Assembly: GCF_031323975.1 (NCBI RefSeq)
Contig: NZ_JAVIWS010000001.1
Coordinates: 3,348,001-3,412,000, forward strand
From: Escherichia ruysiae
Lineage (GTDB): Bacteria; Pseudomonadota; Gammaproteobacteria; Enterobacterales; Enterobacteriaceae
Reading direction: 5' to 3'
DNA: 64,000 bases
Shown: piece by piece, positions 28,840 through 43,417 of the stretch
Layout of the letters: the number at the start of each line of letters is the position of its first letter
Position numbering within the stretch: the stretch's first letter is position 1
The notes under the pieces: model-generated
What the model was told of the DNA's origin: nothing
Seen by the model: the letters and a program-made list of their open reading frames with translations, nothing else
The model's database searches: none
Made by a program: the position numbers and the translations under genes

Positions 28840-29538
28840 TTAACCTGTAATTCCCAACAGCGCCGAAGCACTCGCCTTACCGCTCAACAACTCATCAGTC
28901 TTACCCTGCCAGGCGATGCGCCCGTCGGCGACCACCACCGAGCGCGTGGCGATCCGCGCCGCATCTTCCACACTGTGCGATACCATCAACAGCGTCATTT
29001 TTTGCTGCTGGCAGCTCGTGCTCACCAGCGTCAACATCTCCTGACGTAACGCCGGATCGAGCGCGGAGAACGGTTCATCAAGCAATAAAATCGGCTGTTC
29101 GCGTACCAGACAACGCGCTAACGCTACGCGCTGCCGCTGACCGCCGGAAAGCTCGCCCGGTAACCGCGCCATTAAATTATCAATCCCCATCTGGCGGGCG
29201 ATAGCGTGCATTTTCCCCTGCTGTGCCGCGTTCAGTTTCAATCCCGGATTTAGCCCCAGCCCGATGTTCTGCTCGACCGTCAGGTGGCTGAACAGGTTGT
29301 TCTCCTGAAACAGCATCGATACCGGACGGCGTGACGGTGGCGTCGTGGTGTGATCAACGCCGTCGATAGTCAGCGAACCGCTGGCTGGCGTCAGAAAACC
29401 GGCGATCAAATTCAGCAGGGTACTTTTACCCGCGCCGCTTGGCCCGAGGATCGCCACCTGCTCGCCGCGTTCCACCGTTAAGCTAAAACGCATCGGCAAA
29501 TGGTGGTAAAGCCAGGTGATATCAGTCAGTTTTAACAT
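28840..29538 (-). CDS. thiQ: ThiQ, thiamine ABC transporter ATPase
   Basis: 232 aa from the ATG at 29538. Walker [10 protein letters not shown] is at 32-40, the signature [11 protein letters not shown] near 128, Walker [14 protein letters not shown] near 150, and the H-loop in MVSHS. It powers uptake of thiamine and its phosphates with ThiP and ThiB. The start overlaps the thiP 3' end by 17 bases. The frame extends seven codons further upstream, but family homology begins at MLKLTD. Confidence 0.95.
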   Translation of the reverse strand: MLKLTDITWLYHHLPMRFSLTVERGEQVAILGPSGAGKSTLLNLIAGFLTPASGSLTIDGVDHTTTPPSRRPVSMLFQENNLFSHLTVEQNIGLGLNPGLKLNAAQQGKMHAIARQMGIDNLMARLPGELSGGQRQRVALARCLVREQPILLLDEPFSALDPALRQEMLTLVSTSCQQQKMTLLMVSHSVEDAARIATRSVVVADGRIAWQGKTDELLSGKASASALLGITG

Positions 29539-31132
29539 TTCGCCCCGGTAGTTTTTCAATCACGGTAAACAGCAGAAAACAGAGCAGCAGCAGAATTAAC
29601 GCGGTGACCGCACCGTCCTGGCTGCGATAAGAGCCAATTTGCTGGTAGAGATAAAACGGCAGGGTGCGGAAATCGTCGTTACCGAACAACGCCACCACGC
29701 CAAAATCACCAATCGACAGCACGCAGGCAAAGGCCAACGCCTGCGCCAGTGGACGTTTCAGGGCGCGCAGCTCCACCACTTTTAAGCGCGACCAGCCTTC
29801 AATGCCCAGCGACTGACACAACATGCTGTAGCGGGTGGTGATATCGCGCATCGGATTTTCCAGTACCTTCAGCGCGTAAGGGATCGCCATTAACGCATTG
29901 GTGAAAATCACAATGCCGTCAGCAGATTGCGGCAGGCCAGTCGTATTGTTGAGCAGCAAAAAGAAACCCGTTGCCAGTACAATACCCGGCATGGCGAGGA
30001 TCAACATGCCGCTCATCTCCAGCGCCTGACCCGCCAGTATTTTTTGCCGCGCCCGCAGTTCGCGACTGCTCCACAGCAGCATCATGGTCAGCACTACACA
30101 CAATACACCTGCCGCCAGCGCAATACGCAACGAGGTCCACAGCGCCTGCCACAGCACCGGTTGTGCCAGCACTTCCGGCAACTGGCGATTTACCCCATCG
30201 ACGATCACCGCCAGTAACGGTGGCAGCAACAGCAGCAGCGCCAGCACAATTAACACAGTGTCGCAAATGCGGCTATGCAGACGATCGTCCGGGTCGCGCC
30301 AGCCTTGCAGCAGCGTGGTGCCGGGCGCAATGGCCTTACTTAGTCGTTGACTCAGCAGCACCAGCCCAAGGCAACACACCATCTGGATCAGCGCCAGCAT
30401 CGCCGCGCGGGCAGGATCGTAGTCGTAACTCAGCGCCTGATAAATAGCCAGCTCGATAGTGGTCGCCTGCGGACCGCCGCCCAGTGATAGCACGGTGGCG
30501 AAGCTGGCGAAACAGAGCATAAAGATAAGCGCGGCAACCGGCGGGATTTGTCGCCGTAACCACGGCCATTCGACGAAACGAAAGAAATGCCAGCCGCGCA
30601 TCCCAAGCTGTGCGGCAAGTTGACGTTGTTCGCCGGGAATGTTTTCCAGTGCCTGAAGTAATAAACGGCTAGCCATCGGCAGATTAAAAAACACATGGGC
30701 CAGCAAAATGCCTTGCAGGCCGTAGGGCGAAAAGGTCCACTCCAGACCGAGCGATTGGCAGAGTGTTGCCAGCCAGCCCTGGCGACCATAGACGCTAAGA
30801 ATGCCGAAAACAGCAACCAGCACCGGGAGGATCAAGGTCATTGCGCACAGACGTAACAGCGCCAGCCGACCCGGAAAGCGCCTGCGATAAAGCGCGCGGG
30901 CAAGGAATATTGCGGGTACGACAGAGAGCAACGCCGAGAGAAACGCCTGCCAGAAGGAGAAGCGCACCACATGCCACAGGTAGCTGTCCTGCCAGATTGC
31001 CGCCCAGCTACCCTGCGGCGCGTTCCACCACAGGGCGAGAAACGCCGCCAGTGCAACCGCCACCACAAGCGTAGCGGCGCTTACACCTGGAATTAACCAA
31101 CCGGGAATTAACGGCTGACGGCGCGTTGCCAT
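29522..31132 (-). CDS. thiP: ThiP, thiamine ABC transporter permease
   Basis: 536 aa. A duplicated permease of the iron/thiamine type with about twelve membrane segments and two EAA-type loops that contact ThiQ. The C-terminal loop of the second half reads as [18 protein letters not shown] and the first as [16 protein letters not shown]. Overlaps thiB by 25 bases and thiQ by 17, so the three genes form one coupled operon. Confidence 0.95.
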   Translation of the reverse strand: MATRRQPLIPGWLIPGVSAATLVVAVALAAFLALWWNAPQGSWAAIWQDSYLWHVVRFSFWQAFLSALLSVVPAIFLARALYRRRFPGRLALLRLCAMTLILPVLVAVFGILSVYGRQGWLATLCQSLGLEWTFSPYGLQGILLAHVFFNLPMASRLLLQALENIPGEQRQLAAQLGMRGWHFFRFVEWPWLRRQIPPVAALIFMLCFASFATVLSLGGGPQATTIELAIYQALSYDYDPARAAMLALIQMVCCLGLVLLSQRLSKAIAPGTTLLQGWRDPDDRLHSRICDTVLIVLALLLLLPPLLAVIVDGVNRQLPEVLAQPVLWQALWTSLRIALAAGVLCVVLTMMLLWSSRELRARQKILAGQALEMSGMLILAMPGIVLATGFFLLLNNTTGLPQSADGIVIFTNALMAIPYALKVLENPMRDITTRYSMLCQSLGIEGWSRLKVVELRALKRPLAQALAFACVLSIGDFGVVALFGNDDFRTLPFYLYQQIGSYRSQDGAVTALILLLLCFLLFTVIEKLPGRNVKTD

Positions 31133-32091
31133 TCGCTAATCCATGCCTGACGTTGTGCCGCCACTTCGGCTGGCGTGAATTCCAGCGTGGTTGCTGGTTT
31201 GGTCAGTTGTTCAAATCCGGCAGGCAGCGCGACGTTTGCCACCGGATACATCCAGTTGCCGGTTGGGATCGCATTCTGGAAAGCCGGAGAAACCATAAAC
31301 TGGAGGAATTTTTGCGCCAGCTCCGGCTGCTTGCTGGCAGCGGTGCGGGCGGCGACTTCCACCTGCAGATAGTGACCTTCGCTGAAGTTCGCGGCGGCGT
31401 AGTTATCTTTCTTCTCTTCGAGAATGTGATAAGCCGGAGAGGTGGTATAACTCAGTACCAGATCGCTTTCGCCTTTTAAAAACAGGCCGTAGGCTTCGCT
31501 CCAGCCCTTCGTTACCGTGACGGTTTTTTTCGCCAGTTTCTGCCAGGCTTGCGGGGCGTTATTGCCATAGACTTTTTGCATCCACAACAGCAGACCTAGC
31601 CCCGGCGTACTGGTACGCGGATCTTCATAAATCACTCGCCAGTTCTGATCGCTCTCAACCAGCTCTTTCAGGCTTTGCGGCGGATTTTTTAGTTTGTTCT
31701 TGTCATAGACGAAGGCGAAATAACCGTAATCAAACGGTACGAACGTGTCATTATTCCAGCCGCCGGGAACGTTAACGGCATCCGCTGCCACACCGCTTTT
31801 AGCAAACAGCCCAGTTTTGCTTGCGGCATCTAACAGATTGTTATCCAGCCCCAGCACCACATCGGCTTTGCTGTTTTTGCCTTCCATCCGCAGACGGTTG
31901 AGCAGTGAGACACCATCTTCCAGCGCCACCAGTTTCAGTTCGCAGTTACAGTCGGCTTCAAAGGCTTTTTTAACCACCGGACCAGGCCCCCAGTCGGCGG
32001 CGAAGGAGTCGTAGGTATAAACAGTCAGAACGGGTTTAGCGAAAACGGGCGCTGTGCACAGCAACAGCAGGGGAAGACATTTTTTTAACAC
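31108..32091 (-). CDS. thiB: ThiB, periplasmic thiamine-binding protein
   Basis: 327 aa from a GTG at 32091 preceded by AGG. A TTG four codons earlier (32103) is a less likely start. An 18-residue signal peptide (MLKKCLPLLLLCTAPVFA) precedes the mature KPVLTVYTYDSF. Binds thiamine, thiamine phosphate and thiamine diphosphate in the periplasm for ThiPQ. It lies about 40 bases downstream of a TPP riboswitch. Confidence 0.95.
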   Translation of the reverse strand: MLKKCLPLLLLCTAPVFAKPVLTVYTYDSFAADWGPGPVVKKAFEADCNCELKLVALEDGVSLLNRLRMEGKNSKADVVLGLDNNLLDAASKTGLFAKSGVAADAVNVPGGWNNDTFVPFDYGYFAFVYDKNKLKNPPQSLKELVESDQNWRVIYEDPRTSTPGLGLLLWMQKVYGNNAPQAWQKLAKKTVTVTKGWSEAYGLFLKGESDLVLSYTTSPAYHILEEKKDNYAAANFSEGHYLQVEVAARTAASKQPELAQKFLQFMVSPAFQNAIPTGNWMYPVANVALPAGFEQLTKPATTLEFTPAEVAAQRQAWISEWQRAVSR

Positions 32092-32131
32092 TTTGCACCT
32101 CAAAAAAGAGTGGCAAAGGACTTGAGAAGGA

Positions 32132-32222
32132 GCCTCAAATCCCTTCGCCGGCGTTATCCGGATCAGGTTCGACGGGTATTTTCTCAGCGCACGCGTCTGC
32201 GTGGCACCCCGTTGAGAACGGC
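32132..32222 (-). ncRNA. sroA: TPP riboswitch (THI element; SroA)
   Basis: On the minus strand the region contains the THI-box landmarks in order: ACGGGGTGCC, then CTGAGAAAATACCC, then CGAACCTGATCCGGATAA and the closing GCGAAGGGA. These are the pyrophosphate- and pyrimidine-sensing helices. It precedes thiBPQ and should shut expression off when thiamine diphosphate is plentiful. In E. coli the short leader product is known as SroA. Confidence 0.93.
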
Positions 32223-32254
32223 GTTAGTGTAGTGATTTTGTTATCAACCAGCAA

Positions 32255-33910
32255 TCATGGATCCGGCGGCGCAAACCACGCCGATTTAAAATCGAACCAA
32301 CCGAGGGTATTCATGCGCAGGCCGCGCATACTGCGTTGCCCCTGAATAATCAGCCAGTGATGGATCAGCGGCACCATTGCTTTGCTGGCGACCAGTTGCT
32401 GGCACCAGTTCGCCAGATTCATCTCGCCATTGCGCCAGCGGGCGGCGTCGGCTTGCCAGTCGATCTGAATACAGTGTTGTAGCAACGGCACCTCGCACAA
32501 GTGCGCGAACAGCGAAAAATCTAGCGGTAGCGTAAAGTTGGCGCTGTTAAGCCAGATGTCGCTTTCAATCTCACCTTCGTGCCACTGATCGTAGCTGATC
32601 TCTTTGATTTCCAGCGTGACATGGTGACTTGCCAGAATCTGCTGCATGATCCTGGCAATGACCCGATGTTCAATATGATCCTGGTAAAAGGTCAGGGTGA
32701 GATGTTCCAGTCCGGCTGGTTTTTCGCAATGTGTCGGGCGGGCATGGTGCCAGCGGGGGAGCATTCCATAAGCCGGGAACCACAGTTGCTGGTACTGTTC
32801 CTCGGCGAAATAAACCAGATTGGTCGGAGAAAGCACATAGCTTACCCAGTTTCTGACTTGCTGATTCGCCCCGCGATGGGTGCGGCTGTCGAACAGTAAA
32901 TAGTAGCAACCTTCCTCCAGACGGCTTTCAATCTCTTTTTCCTCGCCCTGTGGTCCTTTCAGCATCAGCCCTCCGGCTGGCTCGTCGGCAATTTCCGGCA
33001 AGACCCAGACGTTAACCTCGTCGATTAGCGCGCGATAACCGAAGAAGTCATCGAATGCCTGAATTTTCAGTTGATTGGCGCTGTTACGCATTACCGCATA
33101 CGGACCGGTGCCGATGGGATGGCTGGCAAAGTTGCTGAGGGTTTCCCATTCACGCGGCAGGATCATCGCCGGAACTTGCCCCAGCAGTAACGGCAACCAG
33201 CGGTCTGGCTGCGTGAGATGGATATCCAGCGTCCAGGGCGTCGGCGATACAATTTCAGCAATATGCGAATAGAGCGGCAGCGTATTGATCCGTTTCAATG
33301 AGGCGATCACGTCGTCCATTTCCAGTTCACGACCATGATGAAAATGGACACCCGGACGTAAAAAGAAGCGCCAGTGAAGCGGGGAAATTTGTTGCCAGTG
33401 GTGGGCGATGTCCGCTTCCAGTTCCCCATTTTCCTCATTTATGCGGGTTAACGCGCTGAAGATTTGCCGGGCGATATGCGTTTCGGAACGGCGTAATGCG
33501 CTGCCAGGCAGCAGGTTGCGCAACGGACGATAGTAGAGGACGCGCAGGATGTGTCGCCCCTGGCGGAAGCTACGCCCCAGATGAGAAACCAGCATTTGCC
33601 GCACGGCGGTTTTATCACCGACAAGTTGTACCAGTTGGTCGATGCGATCCTGCTCCAGCAGATCCTCTGCCCGCTGTTGTTGTAGCGCCAGCCCGGTATA
33701 GAGGAACGTTAAACGCGAGCGTTTGCCGCGCCCGACTTCCGCTTCCCACGTCAGCCAGCCGCGATCCTGCATGGTGTTGAGCAGGGTGCGCATATGACGA
33801 CGGGAGCAGCTCAATAACTCCGCCAGTTCGTTCAGCGTTGTCTCCTGAGATTTACCCTCACAGCATTGCCACAGGCGGATGAACTGTTGTTGCAGACGAG
33901 CAGATGGCAT
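32255..33910 (-). CDS. sgrR: SgrR, activator of the sugar-phosphate stress RNA SgrS
   Basis: 551 aa from the ATG at 33910 ([10 protein letters not shown]). An N-terminal winged-helix DNA-binding domain (about residues 1-110, with [12 protein letters not shown]) is fused to a solute-binding-protein-like domain of the SBP5 family. It senses glucose-phosphate stress and turns on the divergent sgrS. Full length and apparently intact, unlike the sgrT reading frame across the intergenic region. Same strand as the thiBPQ operon. Confidence 0.95.
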   Translation of the reverse strand: MPSARLQQQFIRLWQCCEGKSQETTLNELAELLSCSRRHMRTLLNTMQDRGWLTWEAEVGRGKRSRLTFLYTGLALQQQRAEDLLEQDRIDQLVQLVGDKTAVRQMLVSHLGRSFRQGRHILRVLYYRPLRNLLPGSALRRSETHIARQIFSALTRINEENGELEADIAHHWQQISPLHWRFFLRPGVHFHHGRELEMDDVIASLKRINTLPLYSHIAEIVSPTPWTLDIHLTQPDRWLPLLLGQVPAMILPREWETLSNFASHPIGTGPYAVMRNSANQLKIQAFDDFFGYRALIDEVNVWVLPEIADEPAGGLMLKGPQGEEKEIESRLEEGCYYLLFDSRTHRGANQQVRNWVSYVLSPTNLVYFAEEQYQQLWFPAYGMLPRWHHARPTHCEKPAGLEHLTLTFYQDHIEHRVIARIMQQILASHHVTLEIKEISYDQWHEGEIESDIWLNSANFTLPLDFSLFAHLCEVPLLQHCIQIDWQADAARWRNGEMNLANWCQQLVASKAMVPLIHHWLIIQGQRSMRGLRMNTLGWFDFKSAWFAPPDP

Positions 33911-33998
33911 AAAAGGGGAACTCCTGCGCAAAAGTCAGCAATTTTATTTTCCCTATATTAAGTCAATAATTCTTAACGATGAAGCAATGAGGTATCCC

Positions 33999-34118
33999 AT
34001 GCGTCAGTTTTAGCGGCACTATTTTATCGTGACAGAGAAGATGTGCTGGCTTCGCGGGTTAAGTGTTCTACAACGTTTAGCTATGCCTGAAGAACAAGAT
34101 GCAGTGGGAGGGGAGTGA
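33999..34118 (+). pseudogene. sgrT: sgrT, small peptide gene inside SgrS, inactivated
   Basis: The reading frame starts ATG CGT CAG TTT and then meets TAG at 34011-34013 (codon 5, TAT in K-12). Beyond the stop the frame still resembles SgrT (HYF, LCW-like and LRW-like positions). A one-base insertion in the segment GAAGAACAAGATGCAG then shifts the C-terminal codons and ends the frame at TGA near 34118. Functional SgrT is 43 residues in K-12 and blocks the PtsG glucose transporter. With two independent lesions no working peptide is expected unless translation restarts at an internal ATG. Confidence 0.85.
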
Positions 34119-34173
34119 TTCTGACTACTGATTTGCAGACATCATGTGTGACTGAGTATTGGTGTTAATCGCC

Positions 34174-34210
34174 ACGCCAGCAGTGAATACCTGCTGGCTT
34201 TTTTCTTTTT
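34174..34210 (+). terminator. SgrS intrinsic terminator
   Basis: The stem GCCAGCAG / CTGCTGGC with a short loop is followed by TTTTTTCTTTTT. The poly-U tail also serves as the Hfq-binding end of SgrS (family knowledge). The leuD stop codon lies 28 bases further on, with no setA in between. Confidence 0.85.
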
Positions 34211-34238
34211 AGCGATTGAGTGCCGGACGGTGTACAAA

Positions 34239-36255
<2,017 letters not shown>

Positions 36256-36257
36256 GA

Positions 36258-38920
<2,663 letters not shown>

Positions 38921-38962
38921 GGTTTGGGTCCTTATCTCTTTTAGAGCGCCTCGCTTCGGGCA

Positions 38963-38990
38963 TAAAAAAACCCGCGCAATGGCGCGGGTT
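38963..38990 (-). terminator. leu operon attenuator terminator
   Basis: A GC-rich stem CCCGCGC / GCGCGGG with loop AATG (38971-38988) is followed on the minus strand by a run of U residues. It lies between leuL and leuA. It forms when ribosomes read quickly through the leucine codons of leuL and stops transcription before leuA. Confidence 0.92.
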
Positions 38991-39012
38991 TTTTGTTTGA
39001 CTGCGTGCTGGC

Positions 39013-39099
39013 TTAATGCTGAATGCCGCTCACTCGTCTACCGCGCAAAGAAGATGCGTTTAGTAGTAGTAGACCGATAAAGCGAACGATGTGAGTCAT
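39013..39099 (-). CDS. leuL: leu operon leader peptide
   Basis: 28 codons read [20 protein letters not shown] and end in a GIQH tail. Residues 10-13 are four consecutive leucines, all encoded by the rare codon CTA. Stalling there when charged tRNA-Leu is scarce prevents the downstream terminator and lets the operon be transcribed. The sequence matches the K-12 leader as I recall it. Confidence 0.95.
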   Translation of the reverse strand: MTHIVRFIGLLLLNASSLRGRRVSGIQH

Positions 39100-39133
39100 T
39101 AAATCAGCTCCAGATGAATGCGATATGCTTTTA

Positions 39134-39162
39134 GAGTTACTGGATACAAAAACGGATGTCAA
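39134..39162 (-). promoter_or_regulatory. leu operon promoter
   Basis: On the minus strand a perfect -35 box TTGACA (39162-39157) is followed after 17 bases by TAACTC (39139-39134), a weak -10 candidate. The leuL start is about 35 bases further on. The position agrees with the known leuLABCD promoter, whose activity depends on local supercoiling influenced by the divergent leuO region. Confidence 0.65.
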
Positions 39163-39757
39163 CCCTGACGCAACAAAAACGTCCCGTCAGTGTGAGTTCT
39201 GCATGAGTTGAATTAGCTAATTGTGCTGCGCGGGTTAAAACAGTCGATATTAATTTCTGCTTAACCACACATACCTTTCATTGGTGGACATACTTCAGAA
39301 TAATTTATGGCATTTAATCAATGAGGTAAGAAGGAGGGAAATTTATTCTTTACCCTATCTATCCTGATGATTTGTATTGAATTATATTTTGAGTGAATGT
39401 TTTGATATTGATTTTATGAATATTATTGATCGATTAATGTTAAGAATTAATGCATCAAATATATAAATGAATTATTAAATGCGCACGTTTAATCCATTTT
39501 TTGGATGATTGAGTATTCGCGGAACTTATGATTAGATTGTTTTCGCAACAAAAACATTATGGATTATTATGCTGTGGTGAATGACTCTTCGCACGGCAAT
39601 GGATTCTGTTTTTATCAGAACCCGTATCTTTATGTTTTCCTAATTTTACGCATTTTTCTTTTTCTTATTTTATATGCATGGTAAATCATATTTTTCAGGA
39701 TTATTTCTCTGCATTCCAATAAGGGAAAGGGAGTTAAGTGTGACAGTGGAGTTAACT
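39163..39757. promoter_or_regulatory. AT-rich leu/leuO intergenic region
   Basis: About 595 bases without a convincing gene, very rich in A and T (for example 39360-39490). This is the divergent space between the leu promoter and leuO. Such DNA is typical of H-NS binding, and in E. coli leuO is silenced by H-NS and self-activated by LeuO at sites here. I cannot place individual operator sites with confidence. Confidence 0.6.
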
Positions 39758-40702
39758 ATGTCAGAGGTAAAAACAGATCATCCAGAAATTGCGGAGTTAA
39801 GTAAGCCACAGCTACGCATGGTCGATCTAAACTTATTAACCGTTTTCGATGCCGTGATGCAGGAGCAGAACATTACCCGTGCCGCGCATGTTCTGGGCAT
39901 GTCGCAACCTGCGGTCAGTAACGCTGTTGCACGCCTGAAGGTGATGTTTAATGACGAGCTTTTTGTTCGTTATGGGCGTGGTATCCAACCGACTGCCCGC
40001 GCTTTTCAACTTTTTGGCTCTGTGCGTCAGGCGCTGCAATTAGTGCAAAACGAATTACCAGGTTCAGGTTTTGAGCCGGCCAGCAGCGAACGTGTATTCC
40101 ATCTTTGCGTTTGCAGCCCGTTAGATAGCATTCTTACCTCGCAGATTTATAATCACATTGAGCAAATCGCGCCAAATATTCATGTGATATTCAAGTCTTC
40201 ATTAAATCAGAACACCGAACATCAGCTACGTTATCAGGAAACGGAGTTTGTTATTAGTTATGAAGACTTCCATCGTCCTGAATTTACCAGTGTGCCATTA
40301 TTTAAAGATGAAATGGTGCTGGTAGCCAGCAAGAACCATCCGACTATTAAAGGCACATTACTGAAACATGACGTTTATAACGAACAACATGCGGCGGTTT
40401 CGCTTGATCGTTTCGCGTCATTTAGTCAACCGTGGTATGACACGGTAGATAAGCAAGCCAGTATCGCGTATCAGGGCATGGCAATGATGAGCGTTCTTAG
40501 CGTGGTGTCGCAAACGCATCTGGTTGCTATTGCGCCGCGTTGGCTGGCTGAAGAGTTCGCTGAGTCCTTAGAGTTACAGGTATTACCGCTGCCATTAAAA
40601 CAAAATAGCAGAACCTGTTACCTCTCCTGGCATGAGGCTGCCGGGCGTGATAAAGGCCATCAATGGATGGAAGAGCAATTAGTCTCTATTTGTAAACGTT
40701 AA
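39758..40702 (+). CDS. leuO: LeuO, LysR-type regulator
   Basis: 314 aa from the ATG at 39758 ([10 protein letters not shown]). An N-terminal winged helix-turn-helix (about residues 20-85, with [20 protein letters not shown]) and a C-terminal periplasmic-binding-like effector domain. It is an antagonist of H-NS silencing, acting on stress, virulence-type and CRISPR-cas loci. Codons upstream to 39674 are in frame but lie in the AT-rich leader; homology starts at 39758, although K-12 begins MPEV rather than MSEV. Confidence 0.96.
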   Translation: MSEVKTDHPEIAELSKPQLRMVDLNLLTVFDAVMQEQNITRAAHVLGMSQPAVSNAVARLKVMFNDELFVRYGRGIQPTARAFQLFGSVRQALQLVQNELPGSGFEPASSERVFHLCVCSPLDSILTSQIYNHIEQIAPNIHVIFKSSLNQNTEHQLRYQETEFVISYEDFHRPEFTSVPLFKDEMVLVASKNHPTIKGTLLKHDVYNEQHAAVSLDRFASFSQPWYDTVDKQASIAYQGMAMMSVLSVVSQTHLVAIAPRWLAEEFAESLELQVLPLPLKQNSRTCYLSWHEAAGRDKGHQWMEEQLVSICKR

Positions 40703-40708
40703 ACAAAG

Positions 40709-40756
40709 GCAGAATAAATCAGGCGCGTAATTCTGGTTTATTCTGCATTTTTTATT
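40709..40756 (+). terminator. Terminator after leuO
   Basis: A ten-base stem GCAGAATAAA (40709-40718) pairs with TTTATTCTGC (40737-40746) and is followed by ATTTTTTATT. This is an intrinsic terminator beginning six bases after the leuO stop; the symmetric A/T flanks might allow it to work in both directions. Confidence 0.85.
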
Positions 40757-41019
40757 AAATGTAGAATTTTATTCTGAATACATGTTTGCCCTGATTTTAG
40801 AAATAATGAAAAAATAGAGAAATTGCTGTAACTGGTCGAATTTGACCGATTTATTATCAATTCTGTCCGCCATTCTGGATTATTTTATCGTTTATTTTCT
40901 CCTTTCCTCCTGTTTATTCTTATTTCTTCACGCTTGTGACTCTGCTTGTCAATTGCTTAAGCAAGATCGGACGGTTAATGTGTTTTACACATTTTTTCCG
41001 CCAAATAGTGAGGCAAGCC
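40757..41019 (+). promoter_or_regulatory. ilvIH promoter and leader region
   Basis: An AT-rich 263-base region upstream of ilvI. In E. coli it contains several cooperative Lrp sites that activate ilvIH, releasing the operon when leucine is low; I cannot delimit each one. Visible features are a 12-base palindrome TTGCTTAAGCAA (40953-40964) and a small stem AATGTG / CACATT (40977-40993) followed by T residues, which could act as a leader terminator 20-30 bases before the ilvI start. Confidence 0.6.
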
Positions 41020-42744
41020 ATGGAGATGTTGTCTGGAGCCGAGATGGTCGTCCGATCGCTTATCGATCAGGGCGTTAAGCAAGTATTCGGTTATCCCGGA
41101 GGCGCGGTCCTTGATATTTACGATGCATTGCATACCGTGGGCGGTATTGATCACGTATTAGTTCGTCATGAGCAGGCAGCGGTACATATGGCCGATGGCC
41201 TGGCGCGCGCGACCGGAGAAGTGGGCGTTGTGCTGGTGACATCGGGTCCTGGAGCCACCAACGCAATTACCGGTATCGCCACCGCCTATATGGACTCCAT
41301 TCCGCTGGTTATCCTTTCCGGGCAGGTGGCAACCTCGTTGATAGGTTACGATGCCTTTCAGGAGTGTGACATGGTGGGAATTTCCCGGCCGGTGGTTAAA
41401 CACAGTTTTCTGGTTAAGCAAACGGAAGACATTCCGCAGGTGCTGAAAAAGGCTTTCTGGCTGGCGGCAAGCGGGCGTCCTGGTCCGGTGGTGGTTGATT
41501 TACCGAAAGATATTCTTAATCCGGCGAACAAATTACCTTACGTCTGGCCGGAATCGGTCAGTATGCGCTCGTATAACCCGACAACGTTGGGTCATAAAGG
41601 GCAGATTAAACGCGCATTACAAACGCTGGCTGCGGCGAAAAAACCGGTTGTTTACGTAGGCGGTGGTGCAGTGACTGCGGCTTGCCATCAACAACTCAAA
41701 CAGATTATTGAGCAACTTAATCTTCCTGTCGTCTCGTCATTAATGGGATTAGGCGCGTTTCCGGCAACGCATCGTCAGGCGCTGGGAATGTTGGGAATGC
41801 ACGGCACTTACGAAGCCAATATGACAATGCATAATGCGGATGTGATTTTTGCCGTTGGCGTACGCTTTGATGACCGCACTACTAACAATCTGGCAAAGTA
41901 CTGCCCAAATGCGACGGTGTTACATATTGATATTGATCCAACCTCTATCTCAAAAACCGTGACCGCCGACATCCCGATTGTTGGCGATGCGCGGCTGGTG
42001 TTGGATCAAATGCTGGAGTTGTTATCACAAGAAACGTCTTCGCAACCACTGGATGAGATCCGCGACTGGTGGCAGAAAATTGAACAGTGGCGCGCTCGCC
42101 AGTGCCTGAAATACGACACTCAGAGCGAAAAGATTAAACCGCAGGCGGTGATAGAGACGCTCTGGCGACTGACGAAGGGGGACGCTTACGTTACGTCCGA
42201 CGTCGGGCAGCACCAGATGTTCGCCGCACTTTATTATCCTTTCGACAAACCGCGTCGCTGGATCAACTCCGGTGGCCTCGGCACCATGGGGTTTGGTTTA
42301 CCTGCGGCGCTGGGCGTCAAAATGGCGTTGCCGGAAGAAACTGTGGTCTGCGTTACTGGCGACGGCAGTATTCAGATGAATATTCAGGAGCTGTCTACAG
42401 CCTTGCAATACGAGCTTCCGGTGCTGGTGGTGAATCTTAATAACCGCTATCTGGGGATGGTGAAACAGTGGCAGGACATGATCTATTCCGGCCGTCATTC
42501 ACAATCTTATATGCAATCTCTGCCAGATTTCGTCCGCCTGGCAGAAGCCTATGGTCATGTTGGTATCCAGATTTCGCGCCCGGATGAGCTGGAAAGTAAA
42601 CTTGGCGAGTCGCTGGAACAGGTACGAAATAATCGCCTGGTATTTGTTGATGTCACCGTCGATGGCAGTGAGCACGTTTATCCGATGCAGATTCGCGGGG
42701 GCGGAATGGATGAAATGTGGTTAAGCAAAACGGAGAGAACCTGA
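41020..42744 (+). CDS. ilvI: Acetolactate synthase III large subunit
   Basis: 574 aa from the ATG at 41020. Thiamine-diphosphate enzyme with the catalytic glutamate in [12 protein letters not shown] (near residue 48), the FAD region, and the ThDP motif GDGSIQMN...NN near 425-455. Makes acetolactate or acetohydroxybutyrate for branched-chain amino acids, with the valine-sensitive regulator IlvH. Residues about 235-260 differ from the K-12 sequence I recall more than the rest. Earlier in-frame codons from 40936 cover the leader. Confidence 0.96.
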   Translation: MEMLSGAEMVVRSLIDQGVKQVFGYPGGAVLDIYDALHTVGGIDHVLVRHEQAAVHMADGLARATGEVGVVLVTSGPGATNAITGIATAYMDSIPLVILSGQVATSLIGYDAFQECDMVGISRPVVKHSFLVKQTEDIPQVLKKAFWLAASGRPGPVVVDLPKDILNPANKLPYVWPESVSMRSYNPTTLGHKGQIKRALQTLAAAKKPVVYVGGGAVTAACHQQLKQIIEQLNLPVVSSLMGLGAFPATHRQALGMLGMHGTYEANMTMHNADVIFAVGVRFDDRTTNNLAKYCPNATVLHIDIDPTSISKTVTADIPIVGDARLVLDQMLELLSQETSSQPLDEIRDWWQKIEQWRARQCLKYDTQSEKIKPQAVIETLWRLTKGDAYVTSDVGQHQMFAALYYPFDKPRRWINSGGLGTMGFGLPAALGVKMALPEETVVCVTGDGSIQMNIQELSTALQYELPVLVVNLNNRYLGMVKQWQDMIYSGRHSQSYMQSLPDFVRLAEAYGHVGIQISRPDELESKLGESLEQVRNNRLVFVDVTVDGSEHVYPMQIRGGGMDEMWLSKTERT

Positions 42745-42746
42745 TT

Positions 42747-43238
42747 ATGCGCCGGATATTATCAGTATTACTCGAAAATGAATCAGGCGCGTTATCCCGC
42801 GTGATCGGCCTTTTTGCCCAGCGTGGCTATAACATTGAAAGCCTGACCGTTGCGCCAACCGACGATCCGACATTATCGCGCATGACTATCCAGACCGTGG
42901 GCGATGAAAAAGTGCTTGAGCAAATCGAAAAGCAATTACACAAGCTGGTCGATGTGTTGCGCGTGAGCGAGCTAGGGCAGGGCGCGCACGTTGAGCGGGA
43001 GATTATGCTGGTGAAAATTCAGGCCAGCGGCTATGGACGTGACGAAGTGAAACGCAATACGGAAATATTTCGTGGGCAAATCATTGATGTCACGCCTTCG
43101 CTTTATACCGTTCAACTGGCAGGCACCAGCGATAAACTCGACGCATTTTTAGCATCGATTCGCGATGTGGCGAAAATTGTTGAAGTTGCCCGCTCCGGCG
43201 TCGTCGGTCTTTCGCGCGGCGATAAAATAATGCGTTGA
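42747..43238 (+). CDS. ilvH: Acetolactate synthase III regulatory subunit
   Basis: 163 aa from the ATG at 42747, two bases after the ilvI stop. An N-terminal ACT domain (about residues 4-78, [21 protein letters not shown]) binds valine for feedback inhibition, followed by a C-terminal ACT-like domain. It raises IlvI activity and confers valine sensitivity. Near-identical to K-12. Confidence 0.97.
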   Translation: MRRILSVLLENESGALSRVIGLFAQRGYNIESLTVAPTDDPTLSRMTIQTVGDEKVLEQIEKQLHKLVDVLRVSELGQGAHVEREIMLVKIQASGYGRDEVKRNTEIFRGQIIDVTPSLYTVQLAGTSDKLDAFLASIRDVAKIVEVARSGVVGLSRGDKIMR

Positions 43239-43249
43239 GAATGATCTCA

Positions 43250-43336
43250 ATGTGCAATTTGCAGCCCAATAAGTCACGTTGGGCTTTTTTTGCGAATTTA
43301 GTAGGAATCTGGAATAAAAGCAGTTGCCGCAGTTAA
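43250..43336 (+). CDS. fruL: cra leader peptide FruL
   Basis: 28 codons encode [16 protein letters not shown] and finish with a WNKSSCRS tail. This is recognisably the FruL leader of the fruR (cra) gene, with the K-12 version also 28 residues (beginning MRNLQPN as I recall). It starts 12 bases after the ilvH stop and overlaps the ilvIH terminator hairpin (43263-43292). It could therefore link translation to read-through into cra. No strong ribosome-binding site is visible apart from GAGAATGA. Confidence 0.75.
   Translation: MCNLQPNKSRWAFFANLVGIWNKSSCRS
43263..43292 (+). terminator. ilvIH terminator inside fruL
   Basis: The stem AGCCCAA (43263-43269) pairs with TTGGGCT (43279-43285) and is followed by six more T residues. 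It has the form of an intrinsic terminator 25 bases after ilvH. It lies wholly within the fruL reading frame. Confidence 0.88.
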
Positions 43337-43353
43337 TTTTCTGCGCTTAGATG

Positions 43354-43382
43354 TTAATGAATTTAATCCATACCAGTACAAT
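43354..43382 (+). promoter_or_regulatory. Possible cra promoter
   Basis: TTAATG (43354-43359) and TACAAT (43377-43382) are 17 bases apart. The -10 box is good, the -35 box poor. The cra GTG lies 36 bases after the -10. This would give a fruL-less transcript. Confidence 0.45.
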
Positions 43383-43417
43383 GGTTATGGTTTTTACATT
43401 TTACGCAAGGGGCAATT

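Larger units (their letters stand above)
33978..34210 (+). ncRNA. sgrS: SgrS, Hfq-dependent sugar-phosphate stress small RNA
   Basis: About 230 bases divergent from sgrR. The segment GTGTGACTGAGTATTGG (about 34146-34162) is the conserved antisense part that pairs with the ptsG message near its ribosome-binding site. A terminator stem CCAGCAG...CTGCTGG with a T-run (to 34210) follows. The start is placed by comparison with K-12 and may be off by a base or two. The pairing and terminator modules look intact; the peptide-coding half is broken (see sgrT). Confidence 0.92.
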
